Positions 1 through 8,281 of a stretch of DNA of 12,773 nucleotides are shown piece after piece. Under the pieces are notes generated by a model, which was given only the letters and a program-made list of their open reading frames with translations, did no database searches and was not told the origin of the DNA. The first letter of the stretch is position 1, and every line of letters begins with the position of its first letter. This stretch comes from Hepatocystis sp. ex Piliocolobus tephrosceles. Its lineage: Eukaryota > Apicomplexa > Aconoidasida > Haemosporida > Plasmodiidae. The stretch spans positions 7,501 to 20,273 of the forward strand of contig CABPSV020000183.1 of assembly GCA_902459845.2 (NCBI GenBank), written 5' to 3'. The translations under genes were made by a program, and so were the position numbers.

Positions 1-1
1 A

Positions 2-361
2 AAATTACCATTTTGGTTATCTCCAAGACAAGCTGTTGTTTTACCTATAAGTGATAAATTTAACGATTATGCCAAATATATTCATAAAACTTTAAAAAAT
101 AATTTATTTGATGTAGAAGTAGATACTTCTGTAAATACTTTAAACAAAAAAATAAGAGAAGGTCAATTAAAACAATTTAATTTTATTCTTGTTGTAGGAG
201 AAAAAGAATTAAAAACAAACACAGTAACTGTAAGAAATAGAGATAATCCAGATAAACAAGAAGTATACACAATAGATCAGCTTGTATGTAAATTTAAAGA
301 AATGCTTGAAGTTAATTCTGCCAAATTTAATCAAATCAAACCATTCAAATCAGTTGAATAA
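2..361 (+). CDS. ThrRS: Threonyl-tRNA synthetase, C-terminal anticodon-binding domain (partial, 5' end outside window)
   Basis: The open frame enters from the left edge and gives the last 119 residues before TAA at 359-361. It begins LPFWLSPRQAVVLPISDKF, which matches the start of the class II aminoacyl-tRNA synthetase anticodon-binding fold in ThrRS (PFWLSPRQ in eukaryotic cytosolic enzymes, PVWLAPVQ in bacteria). Further along come TLNKKIREGQLKQFNFILVV, then GEKE, then VTVRNRDN, the usual order of strands and helices in this domain. The enzyme charges tRNA-Thr with threonine; this domain reads the anticodon. The eukaryote-like PRQ and LNKKIR segments favour the cytosolic form over an apicoplast or bacterial one, although Plasmodium may use a single gene for several compartments. 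The catalytic and editing domains lie upstream of the window. The 3' side faces the convergent XTBD gene across about 1 kb of non-coding DNA. Confidence 0.95.
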   Translation, partial: KLPFWLSPRQAVVLPISDKFNDYAKYIHKTLKNNLFDVEVDTSVNTLNKKIREGQLKQFNFILVVGEKELKTNTVTVRNRDNPDKQEVYTIDQLVCKFKEMLEVNSAKFNQIKPFKSVE

Positions 362-391
362 ATTTGTGTCTCTATCTTAACTACATTTATC

Positions 392-428
<37 letters not shown>

Positions 429-781
429 GTAATAATTAACTTACTATTTTAGTTCTTATAACTAAAATGAATGAGTAAAAAGTGTTTCAAAATAGGAAGG
501 ATTAAGTTGATCATATAAGTCACAAATCACGTCAATTGCATTTGTACATGTACAAAATATACTTAAAGTTTTACCATATATGTTTGTTCTTACTTATACA
601 TACGTACATATATATATATATATATATTTTTTTTTTTTTCTAGCATCTTTTTTTTACATTTATTATTAAGATGTCTTGTACTTTTTTTTTTTTTTTTATG
701 ACATTTGTGTTACAATAACATTTACTTTAATAAATGTGTAAACAACATGACAAATTGTACTCTTTTCAGTTAATAATATTG

Positions 782-816
<35 letters not shown>

Positions 817-885
817 CTTAAGTATGCGTGTGCATTATAACATACTATACTTATATACTCACATTTATATACACACATTTATATA

Positions 886-975
886 TACATATTTATATAT
901 ACATATTTTATATATACATATTTTATATATACATATTTTATATATACATATTTTATATATACATATTTTATATAT
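886..975. repeat. 15-bp AT minisatellite
   Basis: Five perfect tandem copies of a 15-bp unit (ACATATTTTATATAT) run from 901 to 975. They are preceded from about 861 by shorter 12-14 bp degenerate versions. The unit is a multiple of three, which is why the region reads as open (IYI/YIHIL-like) frames; no coding function is implied. Confidence 0.9.
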
Positions 976-1071
976 GTATATTTATATACGCACTTACGTA
1001 TGTGTGTACATATTTAATGGTACCGCTCTATGTCATGAGTTTGTGTTACATAATTAATTGTATATGTTGTT

Positions 1072-1072
<1 letters not shown>

Positions 1073-1105
<33 letters not shown>

Positions 1106-1143
1106 TAAAAACCTCTAACAAAAAAAAAAAAAAAAAAAAAAAA
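1073..1143. repeat. T31/A24 inverted homopolymer pair
   Basis: A run of 31 T (1073-1103) is followed after a 16-base spacer by a run of 24 A (1120-1143). Either DNA strand, or an RNA across it, could fold into an A:T (A:U) hairpin of up to 24 bp. It lies downstream of both convergent genes. Confidence 0.75.
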
Positions 1144-1261
1144 TGAAATCAAAATAATTCAAATAGACATATTACCATTTAAATATTAAATTGGAAAAAG
1201 TTAAAAATGGATTTAAAAAGAAAAGAGTAGGTCATAAAGAATAGGTCAAAACGAGTAGGTG

Positions 1262-1292
<31 letters not shown>

Positions 1293-1371
1293 GTATAAAT
1301 GCATATGTATTGTTCATGCAATACTATACAAAGTGTATATATATATATCACATATCCAGTTTATATAAAAT

Positions 1372-1659
1372 TTAACTCAACTGATCATATTTTCTTATTT
1401 CATTTTCTACTTCTTTATCATACTGACAACTTAAATATTTTATGTTAAAAAACATATGACCAAATTTAGAAAATTTATCAACATTAATATCTAATCCATT
1501 TTCTTTGTGGTATTTAAGCATCTTTAAAAGAAATTCTTTTCTTTTCATCCATTGTCCATGAGATTCCCATTCTTTTTTTAAATTGGCTTCTGACAACACC
1601 TCTTTTTCTTTTTCTATAATACTTTCATCATGTACATTTGTTTGTTCTTGTTCTCCCAT
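1372..1659 (-). CDS. Small XTBD (XRN2-binding domain) protein, 95 aa
   Basis: A complete single-exon gene. ATG is at 1659 on the minus strand; an in-frame stop lies about 13 codons upstream with no earlier Met, and TAA is at 1374-1372. After a charged N-terminal tail (1-28), residues about 30-95 follow the XTBD domain of animal CDKN2AIP, CDKN2AIPNL, NKRF and nematode PAXT-1. The order seen is W31, QWMKRKEFLLKML (37-49) matching QW-x-x-R-x-EF-[IL]-L-R, a variable loop, VDKFSKFGHMFFNIKYLSC (60-78) matching the L-x-x-LS-x-x-W-x-NH-x-F-x-GC helix, then QYDKEVENEIRK matching SYNKDLLDKV. In animals XTBD proteins bind and stabilise the nuclear 5'-3' exoribonuclease XRN2, which acts in transcription termination and RNA decay. 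The fold assignment comes from remembered motif spacing, not a search. The partner in this organism, presumably an XRN2/Rat1-like nuclease, is inferred. At 95 residues it is almost only the domain, closest in size to CDKN2AIPNL. No signal peptide or membrane segment is visible. Confidence 0.8.
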   Translation of the reverse strand: MGEQEQTNVHDESIIEKEKEVLSEANLKKEWESHGQWMKRKEFLLKMLKYHKENGLDINVDKFSKFGHMFFNIKYLSCQYDKEVENEIRKYDQLS

Positions 1660-2598
1660 TTGTTGTAAAGTGAAAGAAATAAAAACAATTTTACGCTGTT
1701 ACGCTATGTTGTTGTTTGATGTATTGTGTTGTGATATATACGTGACTAAATTAACTAACTAGCTATCTAACTATAGATTTTTACTCGCTTATATATAATT
1801 CAACTAAGTTTATTATTATTTTATATATTACTGTATAAAAACATGTACTTCATTTATATACATACTTGTTTAAAAAAAAAAAATAATAAATATAAAATAA
1901 AATAATAAAATAAAATAATAAAATAATAAAATAAATTATATATGTATATGTACATACATTTATAATAATACTTTAACATATAATACTACTAATATATATT
2001 TTATTACAAAACAAATGGATTTTTTTTTTTTTTTTTTTTTTAACTCACTACGAACAAAAATGTTATATATATATATAAATGTTGTTTTGGTATTAAATTA
2101 AGAAGTATGGTAATTATGGTTTTTTAATTTTATCTATTCTATTGGAAATTGCTAGCTAAAACCAAACCGGGAATTAATATATAAACATATGTATGTATTT
2201 TAAATACCTTTTTTGTAATTATTTATTGATAAACATGAATAATTTTTTTTTTTTTTTTTTTATTCAAAATATAAATGATAAAAAAAAAAAAAAAAAAATG
2301 TTTTGCTTTTTTATCGTTTTATTTTATTTATTTATTTTTTTTTTTTTTTCTGAATATCTAGTACAATTTAAAAAATAAATTTAAATATGTTAATACCAAT
2401 TAAAAGGTTTATTTAAATTTTTTTTTCATCTTAAAAAAAAAAAAAAGCTAATGTTAACATATATACGTGTACGTGTGTTTGTGCAACTAATGAATCGCAA
2501 TCAGTGGGGGAGAGACGTTTTAAATAAGATTAACACGAAATATGTTTTTCCTATTGAATATACACCAAATAAATACAATTTTTTAAAAATTTAGTGTA

Positions 2599-2619
2599 TC
2601 TCCTCCCCCCTCTCCTCTC
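2599..2619. promoter_or_regulatory. C/T-rich (G/A on the other strand) 21-nt tract, possible regulatory element
   Basis: An uninterrupted 21-nt pyrimidine tract with a run of six C stands out in DNA that is otherwise about 90% A+T. On the minus strand it is a purine tract with six consecutive G. It abuts the 13-bp repeat array. Similar G runs occur nearby at 2505-2511 (plus strand GGGGG) and, as C6, at 2907-2912. Regulatory function is inferred from composition and position between divergent genes only. I checked the nearby G runs by eye against the (A/G)NGGGG(C/A) G-box motif of Plasmodium heat-shock promoters and found no exact match. Confidence 0.3.
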
Positions 2620-2631
2620 ACAAAAAAAAAA

Positions 2632-2789
2632 GATATACAAAAAAGATATACAAAAAAGATACACAAAAAAGATACACAAAAAAGATATACAAAAAAGATA
2701 CACAAAAAAAGATACAAAAAAAAGATACACAAAAAAGATACACAAAAATGATATACAAAAAAGATACACAAAAAAGATATACAAAAAAG
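2632..2789. repeat. 13-bp minisatellite, about 12 copies
   Basis: Tandem units of GATAYACAAAAAA (Y = C or T) run for about 158 bp, with single-base changes and one- or two-base length changes in the A tract. Unit length is not a multiple of three. The array is open on both strands only because the unit contains few stop triplets, giving KKDIQKRYT-like or FLCIFFVY-like peptides that are not credible proteins. Confidence 0.9.
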
Positions 2790-3648
2790 AAATTATACTA
2801 TAACAGAACGTACTTATATGCATAAATATATACATGTTTAAAAAAAAAAAAAATATATTAAGCTAAAAATTATACAACTTTTAACATTGTACTTTTTTTC
2901 TTCCTACCCCCCTGTCCTTTTGAAAATAAACTTTTTTTTTATTTATAACCTGAGTTTAACACATTTTGTGTTGCTTCATAAAGCAGAAAATAAAATAAGA
3001 TCATATCAAATAAAAAAAGAGAAAGGGAAAATGCTTTTTTTTTTTCATATATAACAAATCAAATTATTTTTTACATATTTTGATCTAAAATCTTTTTTTT
3101 TTTTTTTTTTTATATTTGTTAATATATTAAAACATATATTTACTTAAAACAATCCAAAAAAAAATAAAAAAAAAAAAGATTATAATTTTTTCGTTATGTA
3201 GCTATAGTTAAAATATATGGTACATGCACAGCCAAACTAACAACATCAAAAAAAAAAAAAAAAAAAAAAAAAACACAATGCGGAATGCCAATTAACTTTG
3301 TTCTAAATATATATACACACACTAAAACATAAATATATATATATACACTTATTGATAACCTTTGCATAATTTTTCTAATTTACTGATCATTTGATATAAG
3401 GTGTAAAGAATTAAAAAGAGAGGCAAAAAGAAACAAAAAATATATACATGTTTTATACAAATTATAACGGCAGATTAAATTGCTTATAAATATGTTTTTC
3501 CTTAATTGAACACACAAATGCAATATTGAAATTTTTTCTTTCAAATTTTAATTTGTTTGAACAGTTCTTACTTCTAAGTAACAGTTTTTGTTTAGGTTTT
3601 CTTCTACCAACACATTTTCACCACTTATAATTTTAAACATCTATATTG

Positions 3649-3672
3649 GTACATATACTTGTGTATATGTAC
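3649..3672. other. Perfect 10-bp inverted repeat with 4-nt loop
   Basis: GTACATATAC (3649-3658) is followed by TTGT and then its exact reverse complement GTATATGTAC (3663-3672). This could be a hairpin in RNA or a palindromic protein-binding site. It sits about 960 bp upstream of kelch gene 1. Perfect palindromes of this size can arise by chance in TA-rich DNA, so function is unproven. Confidence 0.6.
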
Positions 3673-3902
3673 ATAATTAATTTTACACGTTCTAACTTTT
3701 TTTTTTTTTTCTGAGATAAAGAAAAAAAAAAAGCAAAAAAAAAAGGTTTAATTAGAATTAGTTGGGTTTAATACACTAAAAAAAAATGAGTTGTAAAAAA
3801 TGGGTCGTAAAAAAGGCGAGTTGCAAAAATAGGAAGTTGTAGAGAAAATTACATTTTATATACGGTTAAATGTGTGGAAGTGTATGTTTTTAAAATATTG
3901 GG

Positions 3903-3950
<48 letters not shown>
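3903..3950. repeat. 48-base poly(dA) tract
   Basis: The longest homopolymer in the window, about 680 bp upstream of the kelch gene 1 start. Long poly(dA:dT) tracts disfavour nucleosomes, so this may mark an open promoter region. Its exact length in any assembly is unreliable. Confidence 0.8.
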
Positions 3951-3952
<2 letters not shown>

Positions 3953-3982
3953 TTACTTTTTGTAAATAGCAAATTGAAAAAA

Positions 3983-4078
3983 AAATTAAAATGTATAAAA
4001 AATTAAAATGAAGAAAAAATTAAAATGTATAAAAATTAAAATGTATAAAAATTAAAATGAAGAAAAAATTAAAATGTA
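3983..4078. repeat. 16-17 bp A-rich tandem array
   Basis: Six imperfect units alternate between ATTAAAATGTATAAAA and ATTAAAATGAAGAAAA, with variable A-run length. It lies immediately before the T-poor leader-like segment upstream of kelch gene 1. Confidence 0.8.
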
Positions 4079-4229
4079 ACTGAAATAAAACTAAACAAAA
4101 AAAAAAAAATAATTGCAGTAAAAATAGTGACACATTAATAATAAAAAGAAAGACAAAAAAAAACGGAAAAAAAAAAAAACGGTAAAACAAAACGACCACA
4201 AATAAAGACGAAAGCAGCACAGCAACACA

Positions 4230-4259
4230 ATGCAGGAACAGAACAATAGCCAAATATAA
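4230..4259 (+). other. Possible short upstream ORF (9 codons) in the kelch gene 1 leader
   Basis: ATG at 4230 opens MQEQNNSQI and ends at TAA (4257-4259), within the A/C/G-rich segment that looks transcribed. If the transcript of kelch gene 1 starts upstream of here, this would be one of several upstream AUGs. The transcription start is unknown, so this is a weak call. Confidence 0.25.
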
Positions 4260-4434
4260 CTTTATTTTTATGAAAAGATAGCTATAAAAAAAAAAGAGTT
4301 ACATTAAAACATTACACATTTAAAAAAAAATAAAAATTCGAAATTAATTTAGCTAGTTGTTATGAACTATTCAGGTGAAATTGTAAATTCATAATACAAT
4401 TCGCATTATGCATTCAGAAAAAATATATACACAA

Positions 4435-4465
<31 letters not shown>

Positions 4466-4600
4466 GAACACCTTATTGTAAAGATAATATTTAATTTTTT
4501 TTTTTTAATTTTGCGCATATTAACCCATTTAATTTAACGTGTTAATATATTTAAAGTCGTAATATCCAAAGTTGATAACTTAACAAAATTTACCAATAGT

Positions 4601-4625
4601 AAAAAAAAAAAAAAAAAAAAAAAAA
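4601..4625. promoter_or_regulatory. A25 tract immediately before the kelch gene 1 start codon
   Basis: Twenty-five A residues end 8 bases before the ATG at 4634. A-rich leaders directly upstream of start codons are common in Plasmodium. The tract would leave the mRNA unstructured near the start, or act as a nucleosome-poor stretch in DNA. No in-frame coding is possible upstream. Confidence 0.4.
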
Positions 4626-4633
4626 TCAATAAC

Positions 4634-5986
4634 ATGGATAATAAAGAAAATACAAAGGATGACGTTTTCAATTTGGTAGATTTTATTTACAAATATCGAA
4701 CATTTGGTAATAATACAGAAAATGTAACAGAATATTCAGAAGAAACTAAAAATGACAACAACTTGGAAAATGTAAACACCGATAGGTATGACAGCGATGA
4801 TAGTGAAGACAGTTTAGGGAAGGGAGAAAAATATACAGACATATCAGAAAAAATAATAAAAGCCAGCAAGACTTATTTAAAAAAAAACGAAAGCAGCGAT
4901 GAAGATGAAGATGAAAATGAAAATGAAGATAACGATGAGTTAAATGATCAATATAATGAAATTGATAACAAAACATATACTGTACAGGAAAAAAATTTAT
5001 ATACTCTTAAAATAAATGATTCAGAGTTGGAACAACAACAAACAGAAAACAGTAATTACCAAATATATACTAATAATGATAATACTAATAGTGTTAATAA
5101 TAATAATATTATTGAAAATGAAAATAATCTATATAACAATAATAATAATAGTAATAATTATAATAGTAATAATTATAATAGTAATAATTATAATAATGAT
5201 AATGATAATAATAATGATAATAATAATGATAATATTTATGATACTAAAAACAAATTACATAAATTTAATGATATGAAATCTAGAGGTTTTTGCTCACCAC
5301 CTGTTTTTCATTTAACTGAAATAATGCATAATGAAAAATGCTTTAAAAAAATAACAGGTCATATATCGGTTGAAATAAATGGTGATATATGTATTTATGG
5401 CGGTATGTCGTTTGGTAAATGTATTGACAATTTTATAAGATACGTACCTGGTATAAATTTATTTGAAAAAATTATTTTAAGTTCACAACCTATTCGTCCA
5501 AGAGCTTATCATGCAGGTAATGTTATAAAAAATGATAATAAAACATATATTGTTATATTTGGTGGTATAAATGACAAAAAAGAAATTTTAAACGAAACAT
5601 ATATGTTTGATATTCGTGCTAAGAAATGGGAACAGCTAAATAGTCCAACCCCTCCTTGTGCTCGATATAAACATGCTTCATTTATTTATAATAATAATTT
5701 TTATATTCATGGTGGGTTAAATAAAAATAATAAGGTACTATCTGATTTTTGGGTATTATCTAAACAAAAATGGAGAAAAATCTTACAATATAATCCCATT
5801 CCACCACCTAGATTTGGGCATTCTATATCTTTTGTCATATATGAAAATATGAAGTTATTGTTTTTGTTTGGTGGTAATAACAACAGTTTCAATGGAGCTT
5901 TATCAGACTTGTGGCTTTTTAATACCAAAAAGAATAAATGGAAAGATTTTAGTAATTTACCAGGAACTAAGCCTTGTGGACGATGG

Positions 5987-6023
<37 letters not shown>

Positions 6024-6946
6024 AGCTAGCTAGCTAGCTAGTTATCCTATCAATAGGATAATGAAAAGTATAAGTGATTAATGTGATGTTATTTGGGTAC
6101 ACACCTATATGTTTGTGTGTATGTGTACGTTCTATTATTTCTATTTTTATATTGTGCATATATTTATGCATATATTTATACATATATTTATGCATATATT
6201 TATACATATATTTATGCATATATTTGTTTTTGGTACAGACACGCTGCACAGATGTTTGATAACGAATGGATGATAATTTATGGTGGTGTTACAAGTGGGT
6301 GGATAGAGACTTATGCATTAGCAGGTAAAAAAAAAAAAAGAATAACAACTGATAGCCTGTTCGTTCAACCCTTGTTTAATTGTAATGTATATACATATAG
6401 ATAGATATATATAGAAAGAGCAAGACTAATACACATGTGTGAATTATTTTGTTTAAACTTTACGACATAACTAATTGCTAACATCAACTTTGTATCTTAT
6501 TTATGCGTTTATTTTATTTTATTTTTTTTTTTTTTTTTTTCAGACATGTATGCCCTAAATATATACTCCCTAATGTGGTTTAAAATTGATATCAGCGCTT
6601 CCAAAAGTTTCAACAGAGGATTTTACGGATCCTTATGTTTAGTTCCGTATAAAAAATCATTGCATGTTTTTGGTGGGTCCGATGAAGCGAATGAATATTC
6701 TGATGTGTTCAGTTTGTCTCCATTAGTAACTTATGTGTCATATAAATTCTTAGTAGGAAAAATAGAGGACATAAGTAAAAGAATGGTATTGTTACAAAAT
6801 AATACGATAAACGAAACAGGTGCAGATACAAATACAAACTCAATTGATAATACATATACATATGAGGAAAAAATTGCTGACTTAAAAGAACAAGTTGAAA
6901 GGATTAATGAAATGATGAGGGCATTTGAATTAAAGTTCACTAGTAA

Positions 6947-6982
<36 letters not shown>

Positions 6983-7353
6983 AAAACAATATTACAAAAA
7001 AATAATATTACGAAAACACCATAATAAACATGTCCCTTCAATTAATATATGTTACTTGTTATAGTGAATTTCAACATTCACACATACATATATATATATA
7101 TATATATGTGTATGTTATGTACGTATTTGCAATATTTAAGAAAAAAAAATAAAAAATAAATACTTTATATTATATTGTTTATGGTAGTGTTATACTTATA
7201 TGACACTTGTTTTATTTACTTATTTATTTATTTTTAGCTCTTGAAGCTTTAAACGAAGAATGTAAATTTCTACTTTCGAAAAATGTTAATTCAGAAGACT
7301 TGGAGCGTTTAGAAGCACGTATAGAAAAATTGGAAAAATATAACGGGATTTAG
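4634..7353 (+). CDS. Kelch gene 1: six-bladed kelch propeller protein with acidic/Asn-rich N-terminus and C-terminal coiled coil, 651 aa, 4 exons
   Basis: Exons: 4634-5988, 6239-6324, 6544-6942, 7238-7353 (joined 1956 nt, in frame to TAG at 7351). Residues 1-215 are low complexity: an acidic serine patch (SSDEDEDENENEDNDE, 87-102) and an Asn-rich NSNNY repeat (about 154-200). Residues about 240-540 form six kelch blades, each with a hydrophobic strand ending in a GG pair: CIYGGM (253-258), VIFGGI (307-312), YIHGGL (357-362), FLFGGN (410-415), IIYGGV (464-469) and VFGGS (522-526). Most blades also have the downstream aromatic/Trp (KKWEQL, QKWRKI, NKWKDF). Residues about 551-562 and 587-651 are charged, heptad-like and predicted coiled coil, ending LERLEARIEKLEKYNGI. 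Kelch propellers bind proteins; no BTB/BACK, catalytic or membrane segment is visible, so this is not a K13-type protein. It is probably a cytoplasmic or nuclear scaffold that oligomerises through the coiled coil (inference). The partner is unknown. Confidence 0.9.
5122..5233 (+). repeat. In-exon Asn-rich AAT/AAY repeat
   Basis: The coding strand is dominated by AAT codons with interspersed AGT, TAT and GAT. It includes tandem copies of the 15-bp unit AATAGTAATAATTAT, which encodes NSNNY. It keeps frame with the kelch gene 1 protein (residues about 163-200). Such Asn-rich insertions are typical of Plasmodium proteins and length-polymorphic between strains. Confidence 0.85.
5989..6238 (+). other. 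Kelch gene 1 intron 1 (250 bp, phase 2)
   Basis: Donor GG|GTAAAA, acceptor GGTACAG|AC. It splits the Gly codon of RWG and the next exon continues HAAQMF, restoring the RxGH kelch motif. The donor is followed by 32 A. The intron also holds GCTA tetranucleotides with a perfect hairpin, and a 12-bp array (6156-6226, six units of RCATATATTTAT). Confidence 0.9.
6024..6061. repeat. (GCTA)n tract plus perfect 9-bp hairpin in intron 1 of kelch gene 1
   Basis: Positions 6025-6040 are four self-complementary GCTA/TAGC units. Directly after them TTATCCTAT (6042-6050), a 2-base CA loop and the exact complement ATAGGATAA (6053-6061) form a perfect inverted repeat. The whole block is palindromic and lies just behind the 32-A tract at the donor end. 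Confidence 0.7.
6325..6543 (+). other. Kelch gene 1 intron 2 (219 bp, phase 1)
   Basis: Donor GCAG|GTAAAA followed by an A tract (6327-6338). Acceptor is a 20-plus T tract ending CAG|AC. The join gives ALA-D-MYALNIYSLMW, which continues blade 5. Complementary A and T tracts lie at the two ends. Confidence 0.92.
6943..7237 (+). other. Kelch gene 1 intron 3 (295 bp, phase 1)
   Basis: Donor A|GTAAGT is the best consensus match in the window and is followed by an A tract. The acceptor is a T-rich stretch ending TTTTAG|CT. The join gives KFT-T-LEALNEECKFLL. Reading through instead would add a poly-lysine tail and stop at 7062-7064, which I reject. A (TA)n run lies at about 7090-7107. Confidence 0.88.
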
Positions 7354-7508
7354 TGAAGGACATCTGATAAGCATGTATGTACACACCATGCACGAGCATG
7401 TATATGTATATACGTATACCGTATAAAACCATACTTATAACATTTTGTTTAATATGTTATGTTCTAACTAAGTTTTTAATTCCGAACTTACATGTTTGTG
7501 ATATTTAA

Positions 7509-7513
<5 letters not shown>

Positions 7514-7579
<66 letters not shown>
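7514..7579. repeat. (TA)25 followed by T16
   Basis: A perfect dinucleotide run of about 25 TA units merges into a T homopolymer, about 160 bp after the kelch gene 1 stop. Likely polymorphic between isolates. Confidence 0.9.
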
Positions 7580-8082
7580 GTTGTGTGTCTTTTTACAATT
7601 TGTTTAAGTTGTAACTATACTTCTAAATATTTTCACTTTTTATACAATATTTTTTTTTCCCCTTATTTGAATTTTTTATTACAACATTTTTTATTTTATG
7701 ATTTTTGTTCATTTGGGGTTATTTTTTATTTTTGCTTTTGCTTTTATTTTTTTTTTGTTTAAGTTATGTTTTGGTTATATTTTCAAATTATCTACAACAA
7801 AATGTTTATTTAACGAAACTAAAAATTTTTATTTTATACTATGTCCGCACTTATGTAAAAAATTAATTATTTTTTTTATAATAATTTTTTGCTTTTTATT
7901 ATATATTTTTTAACAAAGAACTATTATACTCACATTTTAAAAAAAAAATAAATCAATAATAAACATAATTGGAAGTATAAATGAAATAATATATATAATA
8001 TTTAAAAAAAAAAAAAATTGATTTAACCTGGTATGAACTCTTATGTATGTTGTATAAATTTGCACATGATATTTACCCTCAT

Positions 8083-8122
<40 letters not shown>

Positions 8123-8281
8123 TATACATATATATATTCTCCGAAAAAAAACTATATATATATATATTTACATATGAGCACTTTTTTTCTTCAATTTTTT
8201 TTGTCTTTCTTTTAATTTTTTTCTTTTTTTTTAATTTTTTCCGCTTTTACTTCGTTTTCAACTTTTTTGAAAGCGCCAAAC

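Larger units (their letters stand above)
362..1371. other. Convergent intergenic region with A/T tracts and simple repeats
   Basis: This roughly 1 kb between two convergent 3' ends contains no credible gene. It holds long A tracts (395-426, 782-813, 1120-1143, 1262-1288), a T tract (1073-1103), a (TA)n run at about 610-628 and a 15-bp repeat array. Open frames here are translations of homopolymer or of the repeat and show no protein-like composition. Both 3' UTRs and polyadenylation sites must lie here, but the base composition hides any specific signal. Confidence 0.8.
1660..4633. other. Divergent intergenic region (XTBD gene / kelch gene 1), no gene seen
   Basis: This 3 kb stretch between two divergent starts should contain both promoters and 5' leaders. 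I find no exon with protein-like composition and no recognisable tRNA, rRNA or spliceosomal RNA. It holds A/T tracts, paired T19/A19 tracts (2243-2261 and 2280-2298), a 13-bp repeat array, a 16-17 bp A-rich array, a 48-A tract at 3903-3950, three C/G-rich islands (about 2500-2516, 2599-2619, 2902-2917) and a perfect hairpin at 3649-3672. The segment 4180-4250 is A/C/G-rich and T-poor on the plus strand, as expected of a transcribed leader of the downstream kelch gene. Confidence 0.75.

Noticed and set aside
734..1118. Two overlapping plus-strand frames rich in Ile/Tyr/Lys
   Set aside because: They translate poly-A, the 15-bp TA repeat and poly-T, and are not protein-like.
2551..2835. Open frames on both strands over the 13-bp repeat
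   Set aside because: Repeat-driven peptides (FLCIFFVY-like, KKDIQKRYT-like) with no support beyond the period.
2957..2984. Two adjacent small hairpins (AACACA/TGTGTT and GCTT/AAGC)
   Set aside because: Stems of 6 and 4 bp are too short to claim an RNA gene. No C/D or H/ACA box pattern was seen.
4020..4253. 77-residue Phe/Leu-rich minus-strand frame
   Set aside because: It is the complement of A-rich leader-like sequence. The apparent membrane character reflects T-rich composition.
4687..4976. Minus-strand frames antisense to kelch gene 1
   Set aside because: Shadows of the coding strand of a confidently assigned exon.
6943..7064. Unspliced extension of kelch gene 1 exon 3 into poly-Lys ending at 7064
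   Set aside because: There is a consensus donor A|GTAAGT at the point where composition collapses, and splicing to 7238 gives a coherent coiled coil with exact frame closure.
7511..7913. Phe/Tyr/Ile-rich plus-strand frames that resemble membrane proteins
   Set aside because: They begin in a (TA)n run and continue through T-rich 3' UTR/intergenic DNA, and hydrophobicity follows from TTT/TTA codons alone.
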